DNA of 64,000 nt from Streptomyces lincolnensis (GTDB lineage Bacteria > Actinomycetota > Actinomycetes > Streptomycetales > Streptomycetaceae): assembly GCF_021173675.1 (NCBI RefSeq), contig NZ_JAIHON010000006.1:496001-560000 (forward strand). Direction: 5' to 3'. Shown here in pieces: positions 54,244 to 62,106 of the stretch. Every line of letters begins with the position of its first letter. Position 1 is the stretch's first letter. The notes under the pieces were generated by a model. It did not search any database and was not told where the DNA came from. It saw only the letters and a program-made list of their open reading frames with translations. The position numbers and the translations under genes were made by a program.

Positions 54244-55229
54244 GCGGGGCACCGGGCACGCGGTGGCCCGACGGGGAGGCGATCCGGCCGGGCGGGCCCG
54301 AAGCGCGCGGGAAGCCGTCGCCGCGGGCGCGGTGGTCCGACGCCGAGGTGCTGGCCGCGGCGGCGCGGGCGCGTGCCGAGTCGGTCCGGGGCGGACTGCG
54401 TGGCGGGGCCGCTTCGGCCGACCCGGCTGCTTCGATCGTCCCGGCCGTCCCGGCCGTCCCGGCCGTCCCGGCCGTCCCGGCCGTCCCGGCCGTCCCGGCC
54501 GTCCCGGCCGTCCCGGCCGTCCCGGCCGTCCCGGCCGTCCCGGCTGCTCCGGCCGCCCCGGCTGCTCCGGCCGCCCCGGCCGGGACGACGGTCGCGGTCG
54601 TCGTCGCCGACCTCGACCCGATCGCGTTCCTGCGGGGGGCGGCCGACTTCGCGCTGGGGATTCCGGGCGACCTGAGGGACGGCTGGTACCGCACCTTCAC
54701 CAGGACCGTCTTCCTCGCCGGCCGGCCCACGAGCGTCGCCCTCCGCCACCCGCACCGCCACCTCACCCCGACGGCGGACCTGGCCTGGTACGGCCCGGCG
54801 CCGCGCCGCCGACTCGACCCGCTGTCACGGCTGTTGCGGGCCTTCCAGGGCCCCGCTCCGGTGGCGGCGCCCGCCGGACCGCTGAGCGTGCCCGTCGCGG
54901 GCCCGTCCTCGGGGCACGTCGTGGACGTGGCCCTCGCGACGGGCGGCGTCAGCAACGGCGCCTACCTCGTGCACGCCCACCACCTGATCGCCGAGGCGGT
55001 GCTGCGCGGCCTGGTCGGACCGGGCGACACCCTGCGCGTCGAGCACACCGACACCCTCGACGTCGCCGACTTCCCCGCCCTGCGCGATCCGGCCCGCGGG
55101 GCCTCGGTCCAGACCCGGATCGCCCCCGACGACTCCGGCACCGGCACAGCCACCGGCTCCGGCCGTGACCCCGACCGGCTGCGCCTGTACGGCGTGCTCA
55201 CCCCGACCCCCGACGAAGGAGGCCGCTGA
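54240..55229 (+). CDS. Unrecognised protein with a (V/A)PA repeat linker
   Basis: 329 aa, family not recognised. It has a charged N-terminal part of about 65 residues, then a linker of 16 Val/Ala-Pro-Ala triplets, then a C-terminal domain of about 215 residues. That domain begins TTVAVVVADLDPIAFLRGAADFALG and contains VALATGGVSNGAYLVHAHHLIAEAVL. No membrane segment or catalytic motif is evident. The rigid Pro-Ala linker suggests two domains held apart, as in lipoyl-carrying proteins, but no lipoyl site is seen. Starts within the previous stop and ends one base before the GH3 gene. Confidence 0.78.
   Translation: MSGAPGTRWPDGEAIRPGGPEARGKPSPRARWSDAEVLAAAARARAESVRGGLRGGAASADPAASIVPAVPAVPAVPAVPAVPAVPAVPAVPAVPAVPAVPAAPAAPAAPAAPAGTTVAVVVADLDPIAFLRGAADFALGIPGDLRDGWYRTFTRTVFLAGRPTSVALRHPHRHLTPTADLAWYGPAPRRRLDPLSRLLRAFQGPAPVAAPAGPLSVPVAGPSSGHVVDVALATGGVSNGAYLVHAHHLIAEAVLRGLVGPGDTLRVEHTDTLDVADFPALRDPARGASVQTRIAPDDSGTGTATGSGRDPDRLRLYGVLTPTPDEGGR
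54438..54581 (+). repeat. Tandem 9-bp repeat encoding a Val/Ala-Pro-Ala linker
   Basis: Twelve 9-bp units GTCCCGGCC (the last with GCT), followed by four related units encoding APA; 144 bp in all. The length being a multiple of three keeps the frame when copies are gained or lost, so copy number probably varies among strains. Confidence 0.92.
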
Positions 55230-56891
55230 ATGGAGGCCGCACGTGTGCTGGCGGAGCACCGCCGGTTCCTGGAGAGCCTGGACCGGCCCGAGGAGGTGCA
55301 ACGCGACCTGCTCACCCGCGTCCTGGAGCAGAACGCGGACACCGCGTTCGGCCGCGAGCACGGACTGGCCGGCGTCCGCACCGTCGACGACCTGCGCCGG
55401 GCGGTGCCCATCCGCACCCACGAGGCCCTCATGCCCTGGATCGAGCGGGCCATGGACGGCGAGCCGAGGGTGCTCACCGCGGACGACCCGGTCGTCTACT
55501 TCTCGTCCAGCGGCAGCACCGGCCGGGAGAAGCACATCCCGGTGACACCCACGTACATGCGGTCGACCTTCCTGCCCTTCTACCACGCCGCCTTCGCCCC
55601 GCTGCTGCGCACGGTGCCCGAGGCGGCGGTGCCGAACGGTGTGCTGAACCTGTGGCAGGACCCGACCGCGCCCCGGGCCACGACCCGCGCGGGGCAGCCG
55701 CACATCGGCGCCAGCCAGGTCGACTACCGCCGGTTCGGCGAGACGTCGGCCGTCGGTCCGGGCAACGACGCCCCGTGGAGCCGCATACCCGACGAACTGG
55801 CCACCGCCGACCCGTGGGACCGCGGCTACTTCAAGCTGCGCCTCGCCGCCGAACAGGACATCCGTGTCGTCGTCGGAGTCAACCCGGCGATGGTCGCCGG
55901 ACTGCCCTACCAGCTGCGCACCCTGTGGCCCCGGCTCGTCGAGGACATCAGGGCCGGCACGCTCGGCGGACGCCCGCACACCACACCGAACCCGGAGCGC
56001 GCCGACGACATCGCGCGGTACGCCAAGACGTTCGGCACGGTCCTGCCGTACCACCTCTGGCCGCGCCTGAGCGCCGTCCTGGTCTGGAACAGCGCGCTCG
56101 CCTCGCTCTACCTGCCCCGGGTGCGGGAGACGTACGGTCCCGGCGTCCGGACGTTCGCCGCGCCCATCGCGTCCTGCGAGGGACCGGCCGGCGTGCCCGT
56201 CGACCGGCACCCCACCGGGGCGCCGCTGTATCTGCCGGGCTGCGTCTACGAGTTCGTCCCCGCGGACGGGCCCGTCACCGCCGACAGCGAGACGCTGCTC
56301 GCCACCGAGATCGAGGAGGGGCACGACTACCACCTCGTCTTCAGCCACATCGGCGGCATGTACCGGTGCGCCGTCACGGACGTGGTCCGGGTCGTCGGCC
56401 GGGTCGGCCGCACCCCGCGGATCGAGTACGCCGGACGCGACATCGTCCGCTCCGCCGCCGGCGAGCGGCTCACCGAGGCCATGGCCGTCCGCGCCCTGCG
56501 CGCCGCCTGCCACGACACCGGGGCGGAGATCCGCAACGCCACCTACCGCCTGGACACCGGGACAGGCGAGACGGGCGGGACAGGCGAGACGGGCGGGACC
56601 GCCGGGCACTACCAGGTCGCCGTGGCCTTCGACGGCCCGCCGGTCCCGGAACTGGCCGACGCCCTGGACGCGCGGCTGGCCCAGCAGTGCCCCGGCTACC
56701 TCGCCGGCCGCCGGTCGGGACGGACCGGCCCGGTCGAGGTGATCACCGTGCACGCGGACGCCTTCCTGCGGGAGTGGGAGCGCACCGTGCGCGGCGGCCA
56801 GCGCCCGCCCCGGGTCAAGGACCGGGTCTTCGTGCCCGCCGACGACACCTGGGCGAGGATCGTCGCCGCCCGGCCCGGGGGTGCCGTCTGA
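55230..56891 (+). CDS. GH3-family acyl-adenylate/amide synthetase
   Basis: 553 aa, related to the plant auxin-responsive GH3 acyl acid amido synthetases, which adenylate a carboxylic acid and couple it to an amino acid. Motif I (ATP) SSSGSTGREKHIPVT at 92-106; middle region WPRLSAVLVWNSALASLYLPRVRETYG, PIASCEGPAGVPVD and LYLPGCVYEFV; motif III-like HLVFSHIGGMYRCAVTDVVRVVG; then the hinge PRIEYAGRD and SAAGERLTEAMAV. ATG 55230 directly follows the previous stop, with GAAGGAGG seven bases upstream. An 18-bp unit is duplicated at 56562-56597 (GTGETGG repeat) in a surface loop. Substrates unknown; bacterial GH3 proteins are little studied. Confidence 0.9.
   Translation: MEAARVLAEHRRFLESLDRPEEVQRDLLTRVLEQNADTAFGREHGLAGVRTVDDLRRAVPIRTHEALMPWIERAMDGEPRVLTADDPVVYFSSSGSTGREKHIPVTPTYMRSTFLPFYHAAFAPLLRTVPEAAVPNGVLNLWQDPTAPRATTRAGQPHIGASQVDYRRFGETSAVGPGNDAPWSRIPDELATADPWDRGYFKLRLAAEQDIRVVVGVNPAMVAGLPYQLRTLWPRLVEDIRAGTLGGRPHTTPNPERADDIARYAKTFGTVLPYHLWPRLSAVLVWNSALASLYLPRVRETYGPGVRTFAAPIASCEGPAGVPVDRHPTGAPLYLPGCVYEFVPADGPVTADSETLLATEIEEGHDYHLVFSHIGGMYRCAVTDVVRVVGRVGRTPRIEYAGRDIVRSAAGERLTEAMAVRALRAACHDTGAEIRNATYRLDTGTGETGGTGETGGTAGHYQVAVAFDGPPVPELADALDARLAQQCPGYLAGRRSGRTGPVEVITVHADAFLREWERTVRGGQRPPRVKDRVFVPADDTWARIVAARPGGAV
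56562..56597 (+). repeat. Tandem duplication of 18 bp within the GH3 gene
   Basis: ACAGGCGAGACGGGCGGG occurs twice back to back, encoding a repeated Gly/Thr/Glu loop. Frame kept. Confidence 0.85.
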
Positions 56892-56922
56892 TGCCGACGC
56901 CACGTCACGAAACGAGGGACGC

Positions 56923-59265
56923 ATGACCGACACCATTCCGGGCCGCGGCCAGTACACCGAGGACGCCCGCAGACAGCGGCTGGACTGGCTGCGCGAACGC
57001 AGCGGCACTCCGCTCGCGTCGCTGGACAGCACCGCGCTGGACGCCCCGAACCTGGTCGGCAACGTGGAGAACTTCCTCGGCTCCGTCGAGGTGCCGGTGG
57101 GCCTCGCCGGGCCGCTGCTGTTCGACGGGGACACCGTGCGCGACAGTGTCGTCGCCCCGCTGGCCACCACGGAGGGCGCGCTCGTCGCGTCGGCGTCCCG
57201 GGGCGCCCGGGCCATCACCGCCTCGGGCGGCGTCCGCACGAAGGTGCTGTCGCAGCGGATGACCCGCGCACCCGTGCTGGAGTTCGCCGACCTCACCGCC
57301 GCGCACCGGTTCACCGGCTGGCTGCTCGACCGGCGCGACACGCTGGACGAGCAGGTCGGCCTGGTGTCCCGGCACACCCGTCTGACCGACGTCGACCCCC
57401 ACCAGATCGGCCGCTATCTGCACCTGCGCTTCGTCTTCGAGACGGCCGACGCCGCCGGCCAGAACATGACCACGGCGGTGACCTGGCAGATCTGCCGCTG
57501 GCTGACCGAGGCCCTCGCCGACGAGGAGGAGCTGCGCCCGCGCAACCTGCTCCTGGAGGGCAATCTCAGCGGCGACAAGAAGGCGACCTTCGGCTCCATG
57601 CTGGCCGGCCGGGGCACCCGGGTCACCGCCGAGTGCCGGCTCCACCGCGATGTCGTGGCCGCCGTCCTGAAGACCACCCCCGAGGCCATGGTCAGAAGCC
57701 ACACCGCGACGGTCCTCGGGTCCCAGCAGGCCGGCATGCTCGGGCACGGCGTCAACGCCGCGAACATCGTGGCGGCGCTGTTCGTGGCCACGGGCCAGGA
57801 CGTGGCCTGCGTCCACGAGTCGGGGGTGTCCGTCTTCTCGGTGGAGACGGACGGCGACGACCTGGTCGCCACGATCCTGCTGCCCAACCTGGTGGTGGGC
57901 ACCGTCGGCGGCGGCACGGGGCTGCCGCACCAGCGCGAGCTGCTCACCCTCCTGGGCTGCGCGGGCGCGGGCGGGGCCCGCCGGTTCGCCGAGATCGTCG
58001 CCGGGTTCGCCCTGGCCCTCGACCTCTCGACCCTGGCGGCGGTGGTCAGCGGTCAGTTCGCCGACGCGCACCAGCGGCTCGGCCGGGCCCGTCGCGTGGA
58101 CTGGCTGCGGCCCGGCGACCTCGACGCGGCCCTGCTCCAGCCGGTCCTGGCCCAAGGGCTCGGCGACTCCCGGCTGCACGTCACCCGGGTGGTGCCGGGC
58201 CCCCGACTGCACGGCGACGGAATCACCAGCGAACTCGGTGCGCTCGGCGAACGCCGCAAGCTGACGGGGCTGCATCCGCTGACGGTGACCTGGACGGACG
58301 GCTCGGGAACGGCCACGACGGCCGAGCTGGTCGCGAAGGTCAAGTCACGCGGGGAGGAGGTCGTCGCCGGTATCGCGAAGCTGTTCTCCCTCAGCGGCGA
58401 GGGCCTGGCCACGGCCTGGGACCGCTGGGGCGCCGACACCGGGTTCGCCGACGCGCACCGGCGTGAACTGGCGGTGTACCGGCGCACGGAGCCCGCGCTG
58501 ACGGATCTGCTGCCGCGCTGCCACGGCCTGATCGAGGACGACGAGCGCGAGGCCCACGTCGTCCTCATGGAACGGCTGCGGGACGAGGGCGGCCCGTGGG
58601 ACGGCGACCGTATCGAGGACGCCCTGCGCGCCGTGGCCCGGGTCCACGGGCACTGGCTCGGCCGCGACCAGGAGCTGCTGGCCGAGGGCTGGTTGCACCA
58701 CGTACCGGAGCCGGCCCACCTGGCGAAGGCACACGAACTGTGGGGGGAACTCGTCCGGCACGCCGCCGCGGAGTCGCCCGAGGTGCTGGACCCCCGCCGC
58801 CGGGACATCCTGCTCGGCATCGTCGAGGACGCCGGGTACTGGACGCAGGACCTGCACGCGCAGCCCCGGACCCTGGTCCACAACGACTTCAATCCGCGCA
58901 ACCTCGCGGTGCGGGACGGCCGGGTGGTGGCCTACGACTGGGAACTCGCCACGATCGACGTGCCGCAGCGTGATCTCGTGGAGCTGCTGGCGTTCACGGT
59001 CGGCCCGCGGGTGACGCGGGCCGAGGTCGACCGGCTGCTCAGCGCGCACGCGCGGGCGGTGGCCGGGGTGTCGCCGCGGGCGGCGGAACTCGTGGCCGGC
59101 TGCGACTGGCGGCACGGCTACCGGCTGGCGCTGCGGACGTTCCTGATGACCCGGCTGGCGCTGTACGCGGCGGGCCACGCCCAGCGCGAGTTCGCGTTCC
59201 TGCCCCGGGTGACGCGGACCGCCTTCCGGCTGTGGGACCTCGAACGGACCCGGGACGGTGGGTGA
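56923..59265 (+). CDS. HMG-CoA reductase fused to an aminoglycoside phosphotransferase-like kinase
   Basis: 780 aa. Residues about 25-400 are a class I-like HMG-CoA reductase with all catalytic residues: Glu84 (TTEGALVAS), Lys219 (SGDKKATF), Asp293 (ATGQDVA) and His383 (DAHQRLGR), plus NVENFLGSVEVPVGLAGPL, AANIVAAL and GTVGGGTGLPHQ. Residues about 440-780 form an APH/choline-kinase fold: lysine in ELVAKVKSRG, catalytic loop HNDFNPRN (His653, Asp655, Asn660) and metal-binding Asp672 in YDWE. The two parts read through without stop or frameshift. Reductases of this class are normally unfused. A natural reading is reduction of a CoA thioester to an alcohol that is then phosphorylated, but the substrate is unknown. 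Start ATG 56923 after GAGGG, 31 bp from the GH3 gene. Confidence 0.9.
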   Translation: MTDTIPGRGQYTEDARRQRLDWLRERSGTPLASLDSTALDAPNLVGNVENFLGSVEVPVGLAGPLLFDGDTVRDSVVAPLATTEGALVASASRGARAITASGGVRTKVLSQRMTRAPVLEFADLTAAHRFTGWLLDRRDTLDEQVGLVSRHTRLTDVDPHQIGRYLHLRFVFETADAAGQNMTTAVTWQICRWLTEALADEEELRPRNLLLEGNLSGDKKATFGSMLAGRGTRVTAECRLHRDVVAAVLKTTPEAMVRSHTATVLGSQQAGMLGHGVNAANIVAALFVATGQDVACVHESGVSVFSVETDGDDLVATILLPNLVVGTVGGGTGLPHQRELLTLLGCAGAGGARRFAEIVAGFALALDLSTLAAVVSGQFADAHQRLGRARRVDWLRPGDLDAALLQPVLAQGLGDSRLHVTRVVPGPRLHGDGITSELGALGERRKLTGLHPLTVTWTDGSGTATTAELVAKVKSRGEEVVAGIAKLFSLSGEGLATAWDRWGADTGFADAHRRELAVYRRTEPALTDLLPRCHGLIEDDEREAHVVLMERLRDEGGPWDGDRIEDALRAVARVHGHWLGRDQELLAEGWLHHVPEPAHLAKAHELWGELVRHAAAESPEVLDPRRRDILLGIVEDAGYWTQDLHAQPRTLVHNDFNPRNLAVRDGRVVAYDWELATIDVPQRDLVELLAFTVGPRVTRAEVDRLLSAHARAVAGVSPRAAELVAGCDWRHGYRLALRTFLMTRLALYAAGHAQREFAFLPRVTRTAFRLWDLERTRDGG

Positions 59266-60070
59266 GGTGCGGGTCGCCCTGGTCGGCATCGACGGTGTCG
59301 GCAAGACCACGGTGCTGCACCGCCTCCGCGAGCGGGACGACGTCGCCGTCGTGCACGCGGTGCGCGGCCACGAGGACCCGGACAGCCCTTTCTCGGACCT
59401 GTCCGCGGCGCTCGCCGAGGCCTCGTCCGCGGCGGACGCCCTCGGCCGGGTGCAGCTCAAGGTCGCCGTGCTCTGCCTCCAGTTGTGCCTGTTCGGCCCG
59501 GCGGAACGGCGGGCCGCCGGCCGGAGCCCGACGCTGCTCGCCGACCGCCATCCCCTCGTCGACCCCCTGGTGTACCTGCCGATGTTCGCGTCCGTCGCGC
59601 GGGACGCCGGGCCCGGCGGCGATGTGGAGGCGTGGTGGCACAAGCAGGAGCCGGGCGCCGCGCGGGCGGTGGGTGACTGGCTGCGGACGTGTGCGGGGAC
59701 CTCGGACCCCTGGGAGCTGGGCACGGAGGTCCTGCGCTGGGGCACGCTGCCGCCGCACGAGATGCTCGACGTGCTCGGCCGCACCTTCGGGGTCACGCTG
59801 CCGGACGGTGTGCTCCTGCTCGACCTGCCCGTGGACCAGGCCCTGCGGCGCACCCGGGAACGCGCCCGGGGCAGCGAACTGCACGAGACCCGGGCCTTCC
59901 TGTCGGCCACGCGGCAGCGCTACGACGAGGTGCTGGACCGGCTGGCCCGGTCCCGGCCGGAGCTTGCCGTGCGGCGCGTCGACTGCGCCGACCGTTCCGT
60001 CGACGACGTGACCGCGCTCGTGCGGAGCGCGGTCGCGGGCATCGGGAACGGGACCGTGCCTACCGGGTGA
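59258..60070 (+). CDS. P-loop kinase of the thymidylate/NMP kinase type
   Basis: 270 aa. Walker A GIDGVGKTT at residues 10-18 as in thymidylate kinases, DRHPLVDPLVYLP resembling the substrate-binding DR motif, and a lid-like RRTRERARGSELHETRAFLSATRQRYDEVL. Longer than bacterial Tmk (about 210 aa), with an insertion around residues 110-160. Starts at GTG 59258, overlapping the reductase-kinase stop by eight bases (GTG 59267 is an alternative). As last gene of the operon it may phosphorylate a phosphorylated product of the preceding enzyme; animal phosphomevalonate kinase has a similar NMP-kinase fold. Ends convergently, overlapping the lipoprotein gene by 11 bp. Confidence 0.85.
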   Translation: MGEVRVALVGIDGVGKTTVLHRLRERDDVAVVHAVRGHEDPDSPFSDLSAALAEASSAADALGRVQLKVAVLCLQLCLFGPAERRAAGRSPTLLADRHPLVDPLVYLPMFASVARDAGPGGDVEAWWHKQEPGAARAVGDWLRTCAGTSDPWELGTEVLRWGTLPPHEMLDVLGRTFGVTLPDGVLLLDLPVDQALRRTRERARGSELHETRAFLSATRQRYDEVLDRLARSRPELAVRRVDCADRSVDDVTALVRSAVAGIGNGTVPTG

Positions 60071-61112
60071 GGCGTTCCTCCAGGTCGGCCAGCACCTCGT
60101 GGGCGGCCGTGACGCCGAGGCCGAGGTACCAGGTCTCGTCCGGGACGTCGTAGGCGTGGCCGGCCTTGACGGCGGCGAGGTTCTTCCACAGCGGGTTGCC
60201 CTGGGCCTTGGACTTGTCCGTGGCCTTGGGGTTGCCGTAGACGCCGGTGAAGATGTAGTCGCCGTCGGCCTGGTCGATGTTCTCGGCGCTGATCTCGGTG
60301 GCGAGGTCGTTGACCTGCTGGTTCTTGGGCCGCGGGATACCGGCGTCCTTGAGGATGGTGCCGATGAACGAGGCGCCCGCGTACAGGCGGATGACGCCGT
60401 CCGGCATGAAGCGGACCATCGACACGGTCGGCTTGTCGGCACCGAGCTTCTCGCCCAGCGCCTTGGCCTCGGCCTGGTAGGCGGCGAGCTTCCGCTTCGC
60501 CTCGGCGGTCCTGTCGAGGGCGGCCGCGTTGAGGAGGTAGTTCTCCTTCCAGGTGAAGCCGGGGCGCAGGGAGAACACGGTCGGCGCGATCTTCGACAGC
60601 TCGTCGTACTTGTCGGCGGCGCGCAGCTGGCTGCCCAGGATCAGGTCGGGCTTGAGCTCGGCGATCGCCTCCAGGTTGAGGTTGTTGATCGTGCCGACGT
60701 TCTTCGGGGTGCCCGCGTCCTTCTTCAGGTAGGAGGGCAGTTCGGGGGAGCCCTCGGTGGGGGCGAGGCCGACCGGCTTGATCCCCAGCGACACCACGTT
60801 GTCCAGCTCGCCGACGTCGAGGACGACGACCCGCTTGGGCCGGGCCTTGATCTCCGTCTTGCCCATGGCGTGGGTGAGGGTACGGGGCCACTGGCCGGGC
60901 TTGGCGTCGGTGCCCATCGCGGCGGTCTTCTTCGCCGCGTCGGCGAACTCGTCCCCGCCCTGCGCGACCGCCTTCTTGCCGCCGGCTCCGGTGGAGGCCT
61001 CGGCGGACGTGCCGTTCCCGTCGGACGAGCCGCCGCACGCCGTCAGGGCGAGGGCGGCGGCGAGGGCGAGGGCTGCTGCGGCGGTGCCGCGGCGGCGGAC
61101 GGACACGGACAT
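60060..61112 (-). CDS. Siderophore-binding lipoprotein of an iron ABC importer
   Basis: 350 aa, FecB/CchF-type solute-binding protein. The signal sequence ends in the lipobox LTAC (Cys26 lipidated). PKRVVVLDVGELDNVVSLGIKPVGLAP and AIAELKPDLILGSQLRAADKYDELSKIAPTVF are the typical helical-backbone signatures of metal-siderophore binding proteins. ATG 61112 with GGGAG upstream; the in-frame ATG at 61139 lies before the ribosome site. The promoter contains an iron box, so it should be repressed by an IdeR/DmdR-type regulator when iron is ample. It precedes no other gene in its direction and is transcribed separately from the ABC genes. Confidence 0.92.
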   Translation of the reverse strand: MSVSVRRRGTAAAALALAAALALTACGGSSDGNGTSAEASTGAGGKKAVAQGGDEFADAAKKTAAMGTDAKPGQWPRTLTHAMGKTEIKARPKRVVVLDVGELDNVVSLGIKPVGLAPTEGSPELPSYLKKDAGTPKNVGTINNLNLEAIAELKPDLILGSQLRAADKYDELSKIAPTVFSLRPGFTWKENYLLNAAALDRTAEAKRKLAAYQAEAKALGEKLGADKPTVSMVRFMPDGVIRLYAGASFIGTILKDAGIPRPKNQQVNDLATEISAENIDQADGDYIFTGVYGNPKATDKSKAQGNPLWKNLAAVKAGHAYDVPDETWYLGLGVTAAHEVLADLEERLTR

Positions 61113-61150
61113 GGGAGGGCTCCCGTCGTACGGTGGCAACTGGGTAAAAA

Positions 61151-61169
61151 TTAGGCAAGGCTCACCTTA
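61151..61169. promoter_or_regulatory. Iron box (IdeR/DmdR1-type operator)
   Basis: TTAGGCAAGGCTCACCTTA matches the 19-bp consensus TTAGGTTAGGCTCACCTAA at 16 positions. It lies about 40 bp upstream of the siderophore-binding lipoprotein gene, within the 112-bp gap after the ABC ATPase gene. Confidence 0.9.
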
Positions 61170-61224
61170 TGGGAACCATAGGGGAACCCTGTGGGCCGGC
61201 CAGGTCTGGAGTGTGTGGTTCCGG

Positions 61225-62106
61225 TCACGCCCCGGGGCGGGGGCCCGCCTGGCGCGGGGGCCCCGGGACCACCAGCGGGTCGCCCGTCACCGGGTCCGGT
61301 ACGACGACCGACGCCAGTCCGAAGACGTCCTGGACCAACTCGGCGGTGACGATGTCGGCGGGCGGGCCCTGCGCCACGATGCGTCCGGCCCGCATGGCGA
61401 TCAGATGGTCGGCGTAGCGGGCGGCCTGGTTCAGGTCGTGCAGCACCGCCACCACCGTCCGGCCGCGCTCGCGGTTCAACTGCCGCACCAGATCCAGGAC
61501 TTCCACCTGGTGGGCGATGTCCAGATAGGTCGTCGGCTCGTCGAGCAGCAGCAGGTCGGTGTCCTGGGCGAGGGCCATCGCGATCCACACGCGCTGGCGC
61601 TGGCCGCCCGACAGTTCGTCCACCGGCCGCTCGGCGAGGTCGGCGGTCCCGGTCCGCTCCATCGCCTCGCCGACGTGCGTCTCGTCCGCGTCGGACCACT
61701 GCCGCCACCACTTCTGGTGCGGCTGGCGCCCGCGCGAGACCAGGTCCAGGGCGGTGATCCCCTCCGGCGCCACCGGAGTCTGCGGCAACAGCCCGACCAC
61801 CTGGGCGATCCGCCGCGAGGGGATCCGGGCCAGATCGACGCCGTCGAGCAGCACGGCACCCCCGCGCGGCTTCAGCAGCCGCCCCAGAGCACGCAACAGC
61901 GTCGACTTCCCGCACGCGTTGGGACCGACGATAACGGTGACCCGCCCGTCGGGAATCTCCACGTCCAGGTCCTCTACGACCACACGGTCGTCGTAGGCGA
62001 GGGTGAGCGCGCGGGCGGCGAGGCGCGTGCCGGACGCGGGGGCGGGGGCGGGGGCCGCGGCGGGACGGTCTTCCGTCGCGTCCGGGGTCGGGTGGGTGCC
62101 GGTCAC
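61225..62106 (-). CDS. Siderophore ABC importer ATPase
   Basis: 293 aa, FecE/FepC type. Walker A GPNACGKST (61-69), Q-loop LLPQTPVAPEGIT, signature LSGGQRQRVWIA, Walker B LLLLDEPTTYLD and the switch histidine in VLHDLNQAARYADHL. GTG start at 62106 overlaps the upstream permease stop (GTGA). It has an Ala/Pro-rich N-terminal extension of about 25 residues. Powers uptake of the ferric siderophore delivered by the lipoprotein. Confidence 0.95.
   Translation of the reverse strand: MTGTHPTPDATEDRPAAAPAPAPASGTRLAARALTLAYDDRVVVEDLDVEIPDGRVTVIVGPNACGKSTLLRALGRLLKPRGGAVLLDGVDLARIPSRRIAQVVGLLPQTPVAPEGITALDLVSRGRQPHQKWWRQWSDADETHVGEAMERTGTADLAERPVDELSGGQRQRVWIAMALAQDTDLLLLDEPTTYLDIAHQVEVLDLVRQLNRERGRTVVAVLHDLNQAARYADHLIAMRAGRIVAQGPPADIVTAELVQDVFGLASVVVPDPVTGDPLVVPGPPRQAGPRPGA

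Noticed and set aside
54438..54581. Short tandem units as a possible CRISPR array
   Set aside because: The units are adjacent without spacers, in frame in a gene and only 9 bp long.
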